Source of the DNA: Piromyces finnis
Taxonomy: Eukaryota; Neocallimastigomycota; Neocallimastigomycetes; Neocallimastigales; Neocallimastigaceae
DNA length: 64,000 bases
Reading direction: 5' to 3'
Assembly: GCA_002104945.1 (NCBI GenBank)
Contig: MCFH01000039.1
Coordinates: 1-64,000 of the forward strand
Translations under genes and position numbers: made by a program
Notes under the pieces: model-generated
Seen by the model: only the letters and a program-made list of their open reading frames with translations
Told to the model about the DNA's origin: nothing
The model's database searches: none
Shown: in pieces, positions 24,653 to 40,879 of the stretch
How positions within the stretch are numbered: position 1 is the first letter of the stretch
Layout of the letters: each line of letters begins with the position of its first letter

Positions 24653-25233
24653 ACATAATACAAAGATAAATTTATTATTAATATTGTTTAAATCCATTGA
24701 ATAAGATTCATGATTCATGTTGATCATAAATCATGAATTGTAATAGTAATATATATATACAATATATTTATTATATACATTTTATATTGTGTAATATTAT
24801 TGTATATAATTATATTCAAATTTTATTTATAATTAAAGTGGAATAAGGATATTGAATTGTAGTTACTTTTTTAATATATACCTTGTTTCAAAATAATAAG
24901 AAAAAAAGGATAAATTTAATAGTTTAATCCTGACAAATAATAATGAAAATTAATATAAATTAAACCTAGGTTACCTGTTATTTTTTAATTTTTTTTTTAA
25001 ATATAATTTATTTTTTATTTAGAAAAAAATATTTCTTTCATTAATAAAAACAAGAAATTATTATTTTAATCGATTGTTAAAAAGTAGTTTTACTTATAAT
25101 CAATAATCAAAAAAAATAATAATAATAAATTAAAAAAATAAATAAAAGAAATAAATAAAAATAAAATAATTAAAAATAAAATAATAAAATAGAATATTAA
25201 AATAAACAAAAAATAAAATAAACAATAACAAAA

Positions 25234-26139
25234 ATGAGAATCAGCAACGTTTTACTTTTAAGTGCCGCTCTTGTTATTTCAAAAGCTTCAGCTTGCATTC
25301 CAGATTGCTGGGCTGAAAAATTAGGTTTCAAATGTTGTGAAAATGAAGATTTAAAGGTTGAATATACCGATGAAAATGGTGATTGGGGTGTTGAAAATGG
25401 TGATTGGTGTGGTATTTTAAGAGTCAATCCATATGTTAACTGTCTTCCAGCACCAAAAACTACTACTACCACTAAAACAGCTGCACCAACTACATCTAAT
25501 GTTCCAAATTGTCAATTTTACAATTGTATAAGTATTACTTCTATTGGTGAAGATGGTACTCTTTACAGTAAGAATGACCACGGTACTTGTAAAATGAATC
25601 TTAAAGATAGTTCATGTAAGAGAAGTATTGAATACTATGCTAAACCAGTCTTATTAGGTTATCCTTTATGTAAGGAAAAGCATGAAGATGATTTAGTTAG
25701 AGATGAAGATGGCTACTGGGCCATTGAAGATGGTAATTGGTGTGGTGTTCAAGTTTGTCCAAGATGTGAAGTTGAAAGTATCGATAAATATGGTAACATT
25801 TGGGGTACTGATGGTGCCAACGGTAATAAATGTATTGTTGATAAGGAAAGTTCTGAATGTAACTACACTTTACAAACTACTTGCAGAAGTGCCAAGGTTG
25901 GTTACAAATGTTGTAAGGAAACTACTGAAGTTGTTGCCAGAGACAGTCTTGGTTTCTGGGGTGTTGAAAATGGTCAATGGTGTGGTTTAAATAACCCATT
26001 CCCATGTGCTCACTACACTGAATTAGGTTACAAGTGTTGTGATGAAATTAAGGTTAACTTCAACAACCTTACTTTCACTAAGGATGGTATCTTCACTACC
26101 GTTAACAAGGAAACTTGTGGTGTTTCCAACGATAAATAA
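25234..26139 (+). CDS. secreted multi-dockerin (CBM10-type) protein without catalytic domain
   Basis: A 301-residue intronless frame with a signal peptide (1-20, cleavage before Cys21). Dockerin-like unit 1 (21-61) has LGFKCCEN and WGVENGDWCGI. A Thr/Pro linker (71-90) follows, then Cys module A (about 93-132), unit 2 (about 133-172, WAIEDGNWCGV), Cys module B (about 174-213), unit 3 (about 214-251, VGYKCCKE and WGVENGQWCGL) and unit 4 (about 257-296, LGYKCCDE, but lacking both Trp and ending ETCGV). Fungal dockerins normally attach plant-cell-wall enzymes to the cellulosome scaffold; here there is no enzyme, so the protein could be an adaptor, spacer or scaffold part. Modules A and B resemble each other: C-x(2-4)-C, S-I-x4-G, later C-x6/7-S-x-C. 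I do not know their function; they may relate to scaffoldin repeats, but I cannot confirm this. Confidence 0.88.
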   Translation: MRISNVLLLSAALVISKASACIPDCWAEKLGFKCCENEDLKVEYTDENGDWGVENGDWCGILRVNPYVNCLPAPKTTTTTKTAAPTTSNVPNCQFYNCISITSIGEDGTLYSKNDHGTCKMNLKDSSCKRSIEYYAKPVLLGYPLCKEKHEDDLVRDEDGYWAIEDGNWCGVQVCPRCEVESIDKYGNIWGTDGANGNKCIVDKESSECNYTLQTTCRSAKVGYKCCKETTEVVARDSLGFWGVENGQWCGLNNPFPCAHYTELGYKCCDEIKVNFNNLTFTKDGIFTTVNKETCGVSNDK

Positions 26140-27609
26140 ATTTCATAATACTAAAAATATCCATTTATCATAAAAATCATAGTCATTAATAATTACATAT
26201 CGAAATTATCCAATGTTATTATAAATTACGAAAAAATTATTCTTGTTTTTATTGTAAGAAATGAAAAAAGTAAATATAAAAGTATATATAGGTAAAAACG
26301 TTTTTTAACGCAAAATAAATATATATATTTTAATAATACATTCTAAAAGATAATTAATAAATATGAGATATATTGTTTAATATTGAATATTAAAAATATA
26401 TTTCAAAAAAATTTATATATATATATATAAAAAGAAAATAATAATATAAAAAATATTTTTATAAAAAATATTTTTTTGATATAAAATATACATTATAAAA
26501 TTTAAAAAAAAATATATATAAATAAAAAAAAAGTAAAAATATAATTGTAGATTAGTTACGGGAGTATAATAGTTTATGGGTAAAAAAAAAAAAAAAAAAA
26601 AAAAAAACATTGTTTTTTAAAAAGATAATAATTTATAAGATTTTATTAAAAAGATGGTATTTATTTTTAAGGTATAATTTGTATTTTTTTTGAAATGGTT
26701 ATCATTACCACTACAATTATTATCATTATTTTTTTTTGGTAGTGGTGTAGAAATTTAGTTATTAAAAGGTAAAAGTACGTAGTTGGGTGGTGGTATAAGG
26801 TTGTCATAATAACTTTAAAAATTTAAAACTATTCTACTTTTGTTCCCTGCTAAGTAGGATAAAATAAAGCGTCCAAATACATCTCGAGAATATACACCTT
26901 ACCTAACCAAATGATTTTTTTTTTTTTTTTATTTAATAGATTCCACCCAAAGTAAAGAATTCATCAAACCATGATACAATAATTTTTAATTTTTTCTTTT
27001 TTTTTTACATTCCATTTTATTACAGGTTTACTGACATGAAATTATCTATATTTATTATGGATGTATCGGCCTATCCTTGATTATTTATTAAAATTATCCT
27101 AACCCTATGTTGGATTTATTATTTAAAAAGATTAGAATTACCACCATAAATTAATGGTATTTTAGTACTATAAAGTATTGTTTTTATTTTTTTAAAAAAA
27201 AACTTTATCAATAGATAAAATAAGAAAAAAAAATATCAAAAGGAAAAGGATTAACTTTTATACTCTATTTTTTTTAAAAAAAAAAAAACTTTAAATTAGT
27301 TGGTATAATAAATAAAAAAAAGGTTAAAAGTCCATTGAGAATTTTTTAAATCAAAAGAAAGTTAAAGGATAACAGTTTTAAAGTATTAAAAATTGGTTAA
27401 ATGCCAAATGTTTTAATAAACCTTTTTTTTAAAAAAAAAATTAAAAAATATGGCATGACTCCCTTTAATAAAAAAAAGATGTTTTCTTAATCCATAAAAA
27501 AAATAAAGACAGATTAATACCTAAATAATATTTATAATTATTATTCTTATTTTAATTACTATTATAATAAAACTCTTTTTATATTATTATTATTTACTAT
27601 TAATATTAG

Positions 27610-27610
<1 letters not shown>

Positions 27611-27669
<59 letters not shown>

Positions 27670-27798
27670 GTAATAGTTAGAATAACAATAATAATAATAA
27701 TAATAATAAACATAATAATAATAATAATAAACATAATAATAATAAACATAATAATAATAAACATAATAATAATAATAAACATAATAATAATAATAAAC

Positions 27799-27837
<39 letters not shown>

Positions 27838-27889
27838 GTATATAATAATAATAATAACAATAATAATAATAATAATAATAATAATAAAC

Positions 27890-27964
<75 letters not shown>

Positions 27965-27984
27965 GTATATAATAATAATAATAA

Positions 27985-28080
<96 letters not shown>

Positions 28081-28114
28081 CATAATAATAATAAACATAA
28101 TAATAATAATAAAC

Positions 28115-28185
<71 letters not shown>

Positions 28186-28202
28186 TAGAATAATAATAAT
28201 TA

Positions 28203-28239
<37 letters not shown>

Positions 28240-28336
28240 TAGAATAATAATAATCTATAATAATAATAATTAGAGTAATAATGTAATAATAATAATAATA
28301 ATAATTAGAATAATAATAATAATTAGAATAATAATT
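27611..28336. repeat. (TAA)n microsatellite array, about 0.7 kb
   Basis: The longest simple repeat in the window: long pure (TAA)n blocks broken by CATAA, TAGTATA and TTAGAA interruptions that themselves recur, suggesting higher-order duplication. Frames of Ile, Tyr or Asn across it are artefacts. Its assembled length may be unreliable. Confidence 0.95.
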
Positions 28337-28673
28337 TAATATTATTTATTATTTATTTTTACTATTATTCTATATTATTTACTATAAAACTTTTATTATT
28401 TATTCTTTATTAAACCTTTTTTAATACATAAAATTCAATTGAAGTGTTTGTATTTGATTGGTGGATTATGTTTTACAAATACAATATTTTAATTAAAATA
28501 TATACAATTTTTGGATTCATTTTTTATTAAAAATATAAAATATAAATGTATAAATATCTATGCAAATAAATAAAAGAATAATTAAAATAAATAAATGAAA
28601 TAAATAAATTACACCATTTGATTTATTAAATTTAAAAAAGTGTAAAATTGACATTACACAAAAAATAAAAGGT

Positions 28674-28692
28674 CGTGGGATCATTACAATGG
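28674..28692 (-). promoter_or_regulatory. possible ER-stress element (one mismatch)
   Basis: The plus strand reads CGTGG, nine bases, AATGG. The inverted form of the animal ER stress element (CCAAT-N9-CCACG) is CGTGG-N9-ATTGG, so one base differs. It lies about 1.1 kb upstream of the HYOU1-like ER chaperone. Chance is a real possibility, and fungi mostly use other elements. Confidence 0.2.
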
Positions 28693-29488
28693 TGGTGATG
28701 GTAAGGTAGTAAAATGTAAATGAAGGATTGAAAAAATAAAAGTGTTAATACTACAAGAAAAAAAAGGAATGGAAAGGTTTATTTTTTGTTTTTTACTTTC
28801 AATGGCAATGGGATAAATGACTTTTTTTTTTTTTTAAATAATTATCTTTCTATATACTTGAGAAATATAAACTTTTATATTCAATGCTGTTGTTGTTTGT
28901 TGTCCGTCCATCCATAGTTTAATAGATCCTAATATTAAATTAGTATGATCTCTTTTTTTTAATTATAAATTGGTTTAATAGTATATTGATACATCATTAA
29001 CAACAACAACATCATCATCTTCATCATTTTAACTAATAATAGTAACAGACATCAGCATCATCATGTCATTTATTGATGAACAAGCGATGTCGTTAAATTT
29101 TATAAAAAAGCTCCATCCGTTTTTTTAAAGAATTAAATTTAATATATCAAAGAATATATGTATAATATATTTATAATATATATTTAATTTGGTAATTAAT
29201 TGGGAAATATAAATAAATAAAGAATTATTTAAAAGTTTGATTTTTTTATTTTTATTTTTTCTACTCTATTCTTTTTCTATTTTCTTTTCTTTTTTTTTTT
29301 CTTTTATAAAATAAAAAAAATACTTATACTAGATATATAAAATAATCTCCATCTTTAAATTAAAGTAAATATTAAACTATTCTTATTATCTTTTTATTAT
29401 GTTGTTTGCTTAGTAATAATTAAGAAATACTATTAATAATAAACACAATATATAAATATGCTGATGGTTCATTGAATAATAATAATAT

Positions 29489-29528
<40 letters not shown>

Positions 29529-29810
29529 TATATCAAAATCAAATAACTAAAATGTTAATGTAAACTAACTTTTTTTTTTTTTCTTCTTTTTTTCTATCCT
29601 TATACCATATTTATTAATATTTATATTTTTTTTTATAGGAATAATATTTTATATTTTTAGAGATTAAAAAAAAAATAAAAAAATAACATAAAACAAAAAA
29701 TATAAAGTTAAAAAAAAAAATAAAGCATAAAATAGACTTTTCAAGTAAAAATAAACGAAAAAAAAAAAAACAAAGAAAAGTAATACAATTAAATAAAATT
29801 TCAATTTAAA

Positions 29811-33766
<3,956 letters not shown>

Positions 33767-34925
33767 GGGAATATATTATAGAAAATTAAAATATAATCAA
33801 CTTATTATTAACCATAATTATTAAAAAAAACAAATAATACACAACACACAACAAAGCAAAAACAAATTAATCAATCTGCAACTTTTAAATGTATTTATAA
33901 ATTCAAATTTTCATAAATATAATTAACACACCGTATAAAAAAAAATTTTTTTTTTTATAGTATATAGTAAATATTTTTTTTTATATATTATAATCTATTT
34001 ACAATTATTTTTCTCAAAAGCGAAAATACCTATAATAATTGAAAAAAAAAAAAAAAAAATAAAAAAAAAGTTTTTATTTTAATATATATATATTTTTTTT
34101 TTCATTATTTTTTATATAAACATTAAATAATAAAATAAGAAAATGAAATTTTAAAAATTATAAAAACAAGCAAATAATATATATAATAAAAAAAAAAAAA
34201 ATAAAAAATAAAAAAATATTTAAAATATAAATAACCACCACTTTTATTTTGTAGTATAGGTGTTTGTTATTCATATGTTTATTCATTTATAGTATATATA
34301 ATTTAATTTTTTTTTTAATTTTTATATAGATATTCTTTTTTGATAATTTTATTGGAATTTTACTATTAAAGTATTAAAAATGTAAATTATCTATTTATAC
34401 TTTTCTTTATATACCATATACTGTATAATGTATGTTATTATTATTTAAATTTATATAAATTAAAACTTTGTATTATAATTAATTTCTTATTAAAAGTTAA
34501 AAAAGTGTGCCAATTCACTTTATAATTATTATCTTAGCAATATATTTAATTTTATATGATTTGCTTGGAACGGGATAGGATCGATATCATTATAGAATAA
34601 ACTTTGAATTTAATTAGAAGGATGAGATTTTTTTTTTATTTTATTTCATTTTTTTTAATAATAAGATTTTAATAATTTGCTGTTAAATAAACTTTATTAT
34701 TGTAATATCACAAAAAAAAAAAAGTTTTTTTTGAGATGTATTATAATGATAATAATAATAAAAATTATAATATTATCAACCTTTTTTTTTTTTTTTTTGT
34801 CGTTATTATATTATAGCATAGAAATATTAGAAAAAAATTCAGTTGGAAATATATAAAAAAATAAAAATAAAAATAAAAATAAAAAAAAAAAAATATATAT
34901 ATAATTATAGTATTACTATTCAAAA
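33767..34925. other. 1.2-kb AT-rich spacer
   Basis: A/T runs and TATATA stretches with no supported gene. Contains the 3' UTR of the chaperone gene and the promoter of the xylanase gene. Confidence 0.6.
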
Positions 34926-36281
34926 ATGAAATTAAAGTATTTATTATCAACGCTATTCATCCTACAATCATGTAGGGGTTATGGAGGATTAAGAGATTAT
35001 CTTGGAAGCAGTGCTTTTAAAATAGGAGCAGCTGTAAATTCAATATATTTTACAAATGAAAAATATGTCAATACAACCACTACTAATTTTAATATGATTG
35101 TTGCAGAGAATGCTTGTAAATTTTCGGGAATTCAATATACCCAGGGTGTATATAATTTTAATGATTGTGATAAGCATTTAGAATTTGCTGAAAAGAATAA
35201 TATGGAATTACGTGGTCATTGTTTGATATGGCATGCCTATCCACCCTCTTGGTTTGAGAAAATCACAACAGATACAGTAATGAATAAAACAATTGTAAAT
35301 CATATCACTAAAGTTTTAACCCATTATCAAGGGAAAATAAAAATATGGGATGTTGTTAATGAAGCCATTGATGATGGAACTCCAAGTGATGAATTTAAAT
35401 TTAGAAAATCTTTTCTTTATAATGCTTTACCAAATTTCGTAGATATTGCTTTTCAAACGGCACGCGAGGTTGATCCCAGCGTAAAATTATTTTATAATGA
35501 TTATAATATTGAAGGTGGATTAAGTAAATCAGAGGCAACTTATCTTTTTGTAAAAGATTTGGTAAAAAGAGGAATTCCTATTGATGGAGTGGGCTTTCAA
35601 TACCATGTTTCCATAAAATTTCAACCCTCCTTGGAAACGGTGAAAGAAACTATAGAAAAGTATTGTCAATTAGGATTGGAGGTTCATATCACTGAAATGG
35701 ATGTTAAATGTGAAGCCAATTGTGATTCAAGTAACGTTGATCAACTTCAAAGTAATGTCTATTCAAATGCATTGAATGCTTGCTTAAGTAGTTCTTGTTG
35801 TACAGCATTTTTAGTATGGGGTATTAATGATTCTAATACTTGGATCAGTCCGGAACAAAAACCTTTATTATTTGACACCTCGTATAACCCAAAACCTCAA
35901 TATACCGCTTTACTTAATATTTTAAAGAAAAATTTTGGTGAAACGGTATACGCTTACACTACCTTAACCAAAACTGAAACAGCTACAACTTACATTACAA
36001 GAAATAAAACAAAAACTTTTGTTACCACTGAAACTGTTTTTACTTCTACCGATACGGTGGCAACAACCGTCTTTACAGATTATACCACAACAACCATTCT
36101 TACAGATGTAGTAACCTCAACCCAATGGATTATCATGACTAATACTCCTGATTGTTCCTCCTCAAACATATCTATTAATGAAACAAATGATTCTACATCA
36201 TTTATCTTTCATCAACATTTAGGATCATTTTTATTTGTTTTTATTAGTATACTATTCGCTTATTATCATTTATTAATTTAA
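34926..36281 (+). CDS. GH10 endo-1,4-beta-xylanase with stalk and hydrophobic C-terminal tail
   Basis: A 451-residue intronless frame: signal peptide (about 1-18), then a full GH10 barrel (about 25-335). Diagnostic blocks are ELRGHCLIWHAYPPSW, WDVVNEAIDDG with the acid/base Glu146, LFYNDYNIEG, DGVGFQYH, VHITEMDV with the nucleophile Glu257, and FLVWGINDSNTWI. Both catalytic Glu are present, so it should cut the xylan backbone outside the cell. After the barrel come about 70 Thr-rich residues, then a Ser/Asn stretch and a C-terminal hydrophobic segment (FLFVFISILFAYYHLLI). This fits a GPI signal or membrane anchor on a glycosylated stalk. There is no dockerin or CBM, unlike many gut-fungal xylanases. 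The enzyme is probably held on the cell surface, an inference from the tail. Confidence 0.93.
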   Translation: MKLKYLLSTLFILQSCRGYGGLRDYLGSSAFKIGAAVNSIYFTNEKYVNTTTTNFNMIVAENACKFSGIQYTQGVYNFNDCDKHLEFAEKNNMELRGHCLIWHAYPPSWFEKITTDTVMNKTIVNHITKVLTHYQGKIKIWDVVNEAIDDGTPSDEFKFRKSFLYNALPNFVDIAFQTAREVDPSVKLFYNDYNIEGGLSKSEATYLFVKDLVKRGIPIDGVGFQYHVSIKFQPSLETVKETIEKYCQLGLEVHITEMDVKCEANCDSSNVDQLQSNVYSNALNACLSSSCCTAFLVWGINDSNTWISPEQKPLLFDTSYNPKPQYTALLNILKKNFGETVYAYTTLTKTETATTYITRNKTKTFVTTETVFTSTDTVATTVFTDYTTTTILTDVVTSTQWIIMTNTPDCSSSNISINETNDSTSFIFHQHLGSFLFVFISILFAYYHLLI

Positions 36282-36324
<43 letters not shown>

Positions 36325-36582
36325 GAAAAAAAAAGTTATAGTTGTAATATTCTACTCATTTAAAACTTTTTTTTTTAATCTTATTTCAAGTTTGAAAAAT
36401 TTCAATAATTATTTAATTTTATAGAATTTTTTTTTTTTATATTTATTTTTTTTTTATTTTTATTTTTTTTTCATGTATAGGATACATTTGATATTTAATT
36501 ATTTGCTGGTTTAATTATTTAATTTTTTTTGTTTGAAAAACTAGATCATAATTCATAATTTATCAAAATAGTAAAAAAATAA

Positions 36583-36615
<33 letters not shown>

Positions 36616-36654
36616 TATTGTTAGTAAAATTAATTAAAAAAAAAAAAGTTTATT
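36282..36654. other. AT-rich convergent 3' spacer with (TA)n
   Basis: Lies between the stop codons of the xylanase and the helicase. It holds a (TA)n run at 36293-36320 and long A and T runs; no gene seen. Confidence 0.6.
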
Positions 36655-37075
36655 TTAATTATTATTAACATTTACTTTTGCCATTTTTCCAATAAAAAGA
36701 CCATAGGATTGAGGAGTTTGAATATCCTTGGACATCCATTTTGGTAATTTATTTTTTATACGGGGTTGAGATATTCTTTTATCTAATAATAATACACAAG
36801 CATAATCATTTTTATGTCGAATGGCTCTTCCTATACACAAAAACACACATACATTTAATATATATTTTTTTAAATAGTTTATCATCGTGTATAAAATAAC
36901 CAATGAAAATTAATGAAGAAGGAACAAGTCAATATACATATATATTTATAATAGGTATAAAATAATAATGAAAATTAGGGAGATGTAGTATTTATTTACC
37001 AATGGATTGATTAACTGCTCTCATACATAAATTTTCATAGTATTCATTTCCAGTTGTTGAATTTTTTATAATCTT

Positions 37076-37111
<36 letters not shown>

Positions 37112-38317
37112 TAATTGTTATATGATGAATACAATAAAAATTAATTATATATATAATGTATACTTTAGATTGATTATCTAGATATTTCATTTTTTCTTTC
37201 AATTCATAGGATTCTTTATTTGCAAAAGGAAGACCTATGACAATAACTCCTCTAAAATCAATTTTAATTATGAATTATTAGTAAGGGTATTAAATAGGAT
37301 AATTTATTAAAGTTTAATTACCTTCCAAGTTTATCACTAAAATTTATTCCTTCACTCATTTTCCCTCCAACAACACATAATAACAATGCTCCTTTACCAT
37401 TACTATTATTTATTTCTTGACTATATTCAGTTAATGTTTTTTCTACCAGTTTTGAATTCCTTGGTTCTTTGAATATCTTTTTTTTTTTTTATAAAGTTTA
37501 ATTTATATATTGAGTTAAAAAAAAAAAAAAAAAAGGAAAAAATAAAAAATAGAATAATATTATATTTAATTTTTTATAATTACTCTTTTTTTATTTTCAA
37601 TTTGTCGGATATAACCATGATTATTCAAAAATTCCCAAACCTCATTTAAATAATGATAAGAAGGAAAGAATAGAACAACACCATCTGGTATCACATTAAC
37701 AACATTTATTATTAATTGTCCTAATTCTTTTAACTACAAATAAAAATTATTTCATTTTTAATTAGTTTAAAAAAAATATAAATTTTTATATATATTAAAA
37801 AAAAAAAAAAAAATAATTCTACCATTTTTGGATTATTTCTATTTTCATAATTAAAAAGAAATGGTGAACCTAATGGTCCTTTTTCTATTACCATGGTTAG
37901 AAGTGAGGATGAATCAATGACATGGTCATAAGAATAATGTGCAATTTCTTTTTCTTTATTTAAATACGGGAAAAGTTGTTCAATAAAATCTGATATCTAT
38001 ATTATTAGATTATATTATTGATTAAAGAAAAAAAAAAAAAATTTTTTTCCAAAGGTATAGGAAAAATTAATTGTTAAAAAAAAAATTTTTTTTTTATTGA
38101 ATAATATATATTATATATTTCAATTATTAATTACTGGTTCTAAGGTTCCACCTGCTAGAACAACAGTTCTTGCTTCATCTACAATACTTTTAAATGAATT
38201 TGATGGATTTAATAGCAAGTATTTGAAAACTACTGCTTTATTTTCTTTTTATTTTTTGCAATATTTAATTATTATTATTATGTTTATTACAAATAATATT
38301 TATATTGAAAAGTAAAG

Positions 38318-38355
<38 letters not shown>

Positions 38356-39096
38356 ACCTTCATACACTAATATTCTTCCATCTTTATCTTGATTACTAAG
38401 AGTAAATATAAAATTTTCCACAACCATTAATGGGGATACATGTCTTGAAAATCCTTCATTTTCATCTATTTTTTTTTTTTTTTATTTTATAAATTATATT
38501 TAATCATGATTTTTTTTTTTTTTTGAATTATTAATTCTTTATTCATTGGATTATATACCATCTTCTTCTTGAATAATTTTATTAATATATTTTTTAGTAA
38601 ATCCTAAAAGCTTATTTAATAAAATTTTTATTTATAATAATAATTTTGTTAGAAAAGTACACTTTTAAATATTGTATTTATAAATAACAAATAACTCTTT
38701 ATATTATTCATTTATTATAATTACCTTTTGTGGTAATCTACTTGTTTCTAGATATTTTTTAACTTTTAATAAATTAATATGATCTATATTTAACTTTATT
38801 AAGAATTCATTAATGGTTGATAAATAGGATTTTTTGTCTAAAATATTTTATTATATATATGTTACATAAAGAATTAATAATATTATTAATATTTTAGTTT
38901 AAAATAGTTTTTAAGAAAAAGTTTTCCTACTTTTATATTCTTTTTTAAAATCCGTATAATAGTTTTTTAAGGCTTTAAGTATAACGATGATTTGCTGAAT
39001 ATACATAATATTTTTTCCTTTTAACCTTTTTTCATATTTTCCCAAGTATTCATTGATGTCAGATATTGTTCTATCAATCTTTTATAAAATGAAAAT

Positions 39097-39160
<64 letters not shown>

Positions 39161-40844
39161 TGAAATGATAGAATGATATAAATTTTATGTAAACATTTAA
39201 TTTTTTTCTTTAATATGTATGTATACCATACCATATCAGAGTCTAACATAAAACTATAAGTGTTGGTTATGGTATCAATTATATTGTGGGCCTAACAATA
39301 AAAATTTAAATTAATTTATAAAATCATTAAACATAAATAAACAAATAAACAAATAAAAATTAACTAAAACATTTATATATTACTTCATCAAATATTATTA
39401 TGCTATCTTTTAAATCTAATCCCAAGGCTTCTCTTGATGACTTTTGTATAAGTAAATTGTATGGTAAAGTGATTATCTTATATATATATATATAGGTATT
39501 TATATGAAAAATTGTAAAGTCATTAGAATTTCCCTTTTTTTTTTTTTTTTAAACATTTCTAATAATTATCTTTTCTTTTCTTTTTTTTTTTTGTTTAACT
39601 TTAGTATAATACCTGTGCCATTTTTGATGCACTTCTTGAGCCATAATAAGGACAATTTTCATGTCTTATACCAAGACTTGCTAATTCTTCAATATCATAT
39701 ATATCAGACTTTTAAATATAAAAATTATTTAGTTTTACCTCTTATTAAAAAAAAAAAACAATTATTTGAAAATACTAATATCAATATCGATATCAATAGT
39801 AATAATAATAATAATGATATATATATATATCAATGATAGTTACTAATATAACATCTTTAAATTCTTCATTTTCATTACATAAATAGTGACATTTTGTCTT
39901 TTTTCCTTCATTCATATCTAAACATTTGTCATTCATTCTATTTAACGAGGTTAAATTACGAACTTTTGGATTTACACAAAGATTCTTTCTGGAACCAAGG
40001 GATACACATTTCATTGTCTTTCCTAATTCCGATCTTTTTAATTCAAATGTAAATTGACTAATTTGGGAATGTGTTCTTGATGAATAATAAACCTTTACAA
40101 ATATTGTAATACCAATACCAATACCAATAATACCAATAATAATAATAATAATAATACTTTTATATAAATAATATATTATAATAATTATATAAAAGAAAAA
40201 AAAGATTTACATTTATTCAATTACTTTTTGTTCTTGAAATTCCTTAAGATCTTCTTCATCTTCTTCCTCTTTTTCACTTTTAAATATATACATATTTTTT
40301 TTTTTTTTAAAAAAAAAAGGTGTTACTTTTTCATATAAAATTGTTAATAAAAATAATTTATGTATGCATGTATATATTTAAAAATAGATTTACATTTTAA
40401 AAAAATTATCAAGCTCTTTTTTAATTTTACTAACAGAATTATTTAATTCTTTATCACTATCATATTCGTCTAATAAAAAACTTTCTTCAGTTGTCTCTTC
40501 TTCTTCTTTACTATCTTCTAATTTCTTTTTAATAAATTGTTATAGGATTAATTTTTTATCCTTAAACATATATCTATATCAATATCTATAATGTTAATAG
40601 GTAATAAAAATATCTTTACAATCTTCTTCTTTTTATTATTATCTTGTTCGTATATTCTTTTTCTTTTTGTTTCATTTTCCTTAATTTTTTGAAGTTTTTC
40701 TTTTTGTATAGCTTTTTGTTTTTTAATTCTTTCAAAGAAATCATTTCTTTCCTGTATTTCAAATATTCAAATATATATATATATTTTTTTTAAAAAAAAA
40801 AACATTATGCATTTGTCATTATCATCATTTTTATTCTTTTTTTT

Positions 40845-40879
<35 letters not shown>

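Larger units (their letters stand above)
19577..25233. other. 5.7-kb gene-free, satellite-rich spacer
   Basis: No supported coding sequence on either strand. It contains a (TAGG)n run (20669-20690), a 46-bp minisatellite (22147-22422), a TTA/ATG microsatellite (22629-22890) and a TTTA/TTCA tetranucleotide tract (24470-24652). Apparent long frames of Tyr, Ile or Phe across the tracts are artefacts. The last few hundred bases hold the promoter of the dockerin gene. Confidence 0.65.
26140..29810. other. 3.7-kb spacer upstream of HYOU1-like gene
   Basis: AT-rich, with a 0.7-kb (TAA)n array (27611-28336) and a T36 run (29490-29525). No gene with family support. The part at about 28,880-29,120 is less AT-rich and holds a 22-codon frame (ATG at 29063), too short to call. 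A possible stress-response element lies at 28674-28692. The 150 bases before 29811 are A-rich, as before most genes here. Confidence 0.6.

Noticed and set aside
24442-24704. Three overlapping Phe/Ile/Tyr/Leu frames
   Set aside because: A tetranucleotide repeat is open in all three frames; typical artefact.
27562-28116. 184-residue Ile/Tyr frame on the minus strand
   Set aside because: It is only the (TAA)n array read in frame.
36655-36903. A separate 82-residue protein
   Set aside because: Its second half is the last exon of the CHL1/DDX11-type gene; the first residues are intron sequence.
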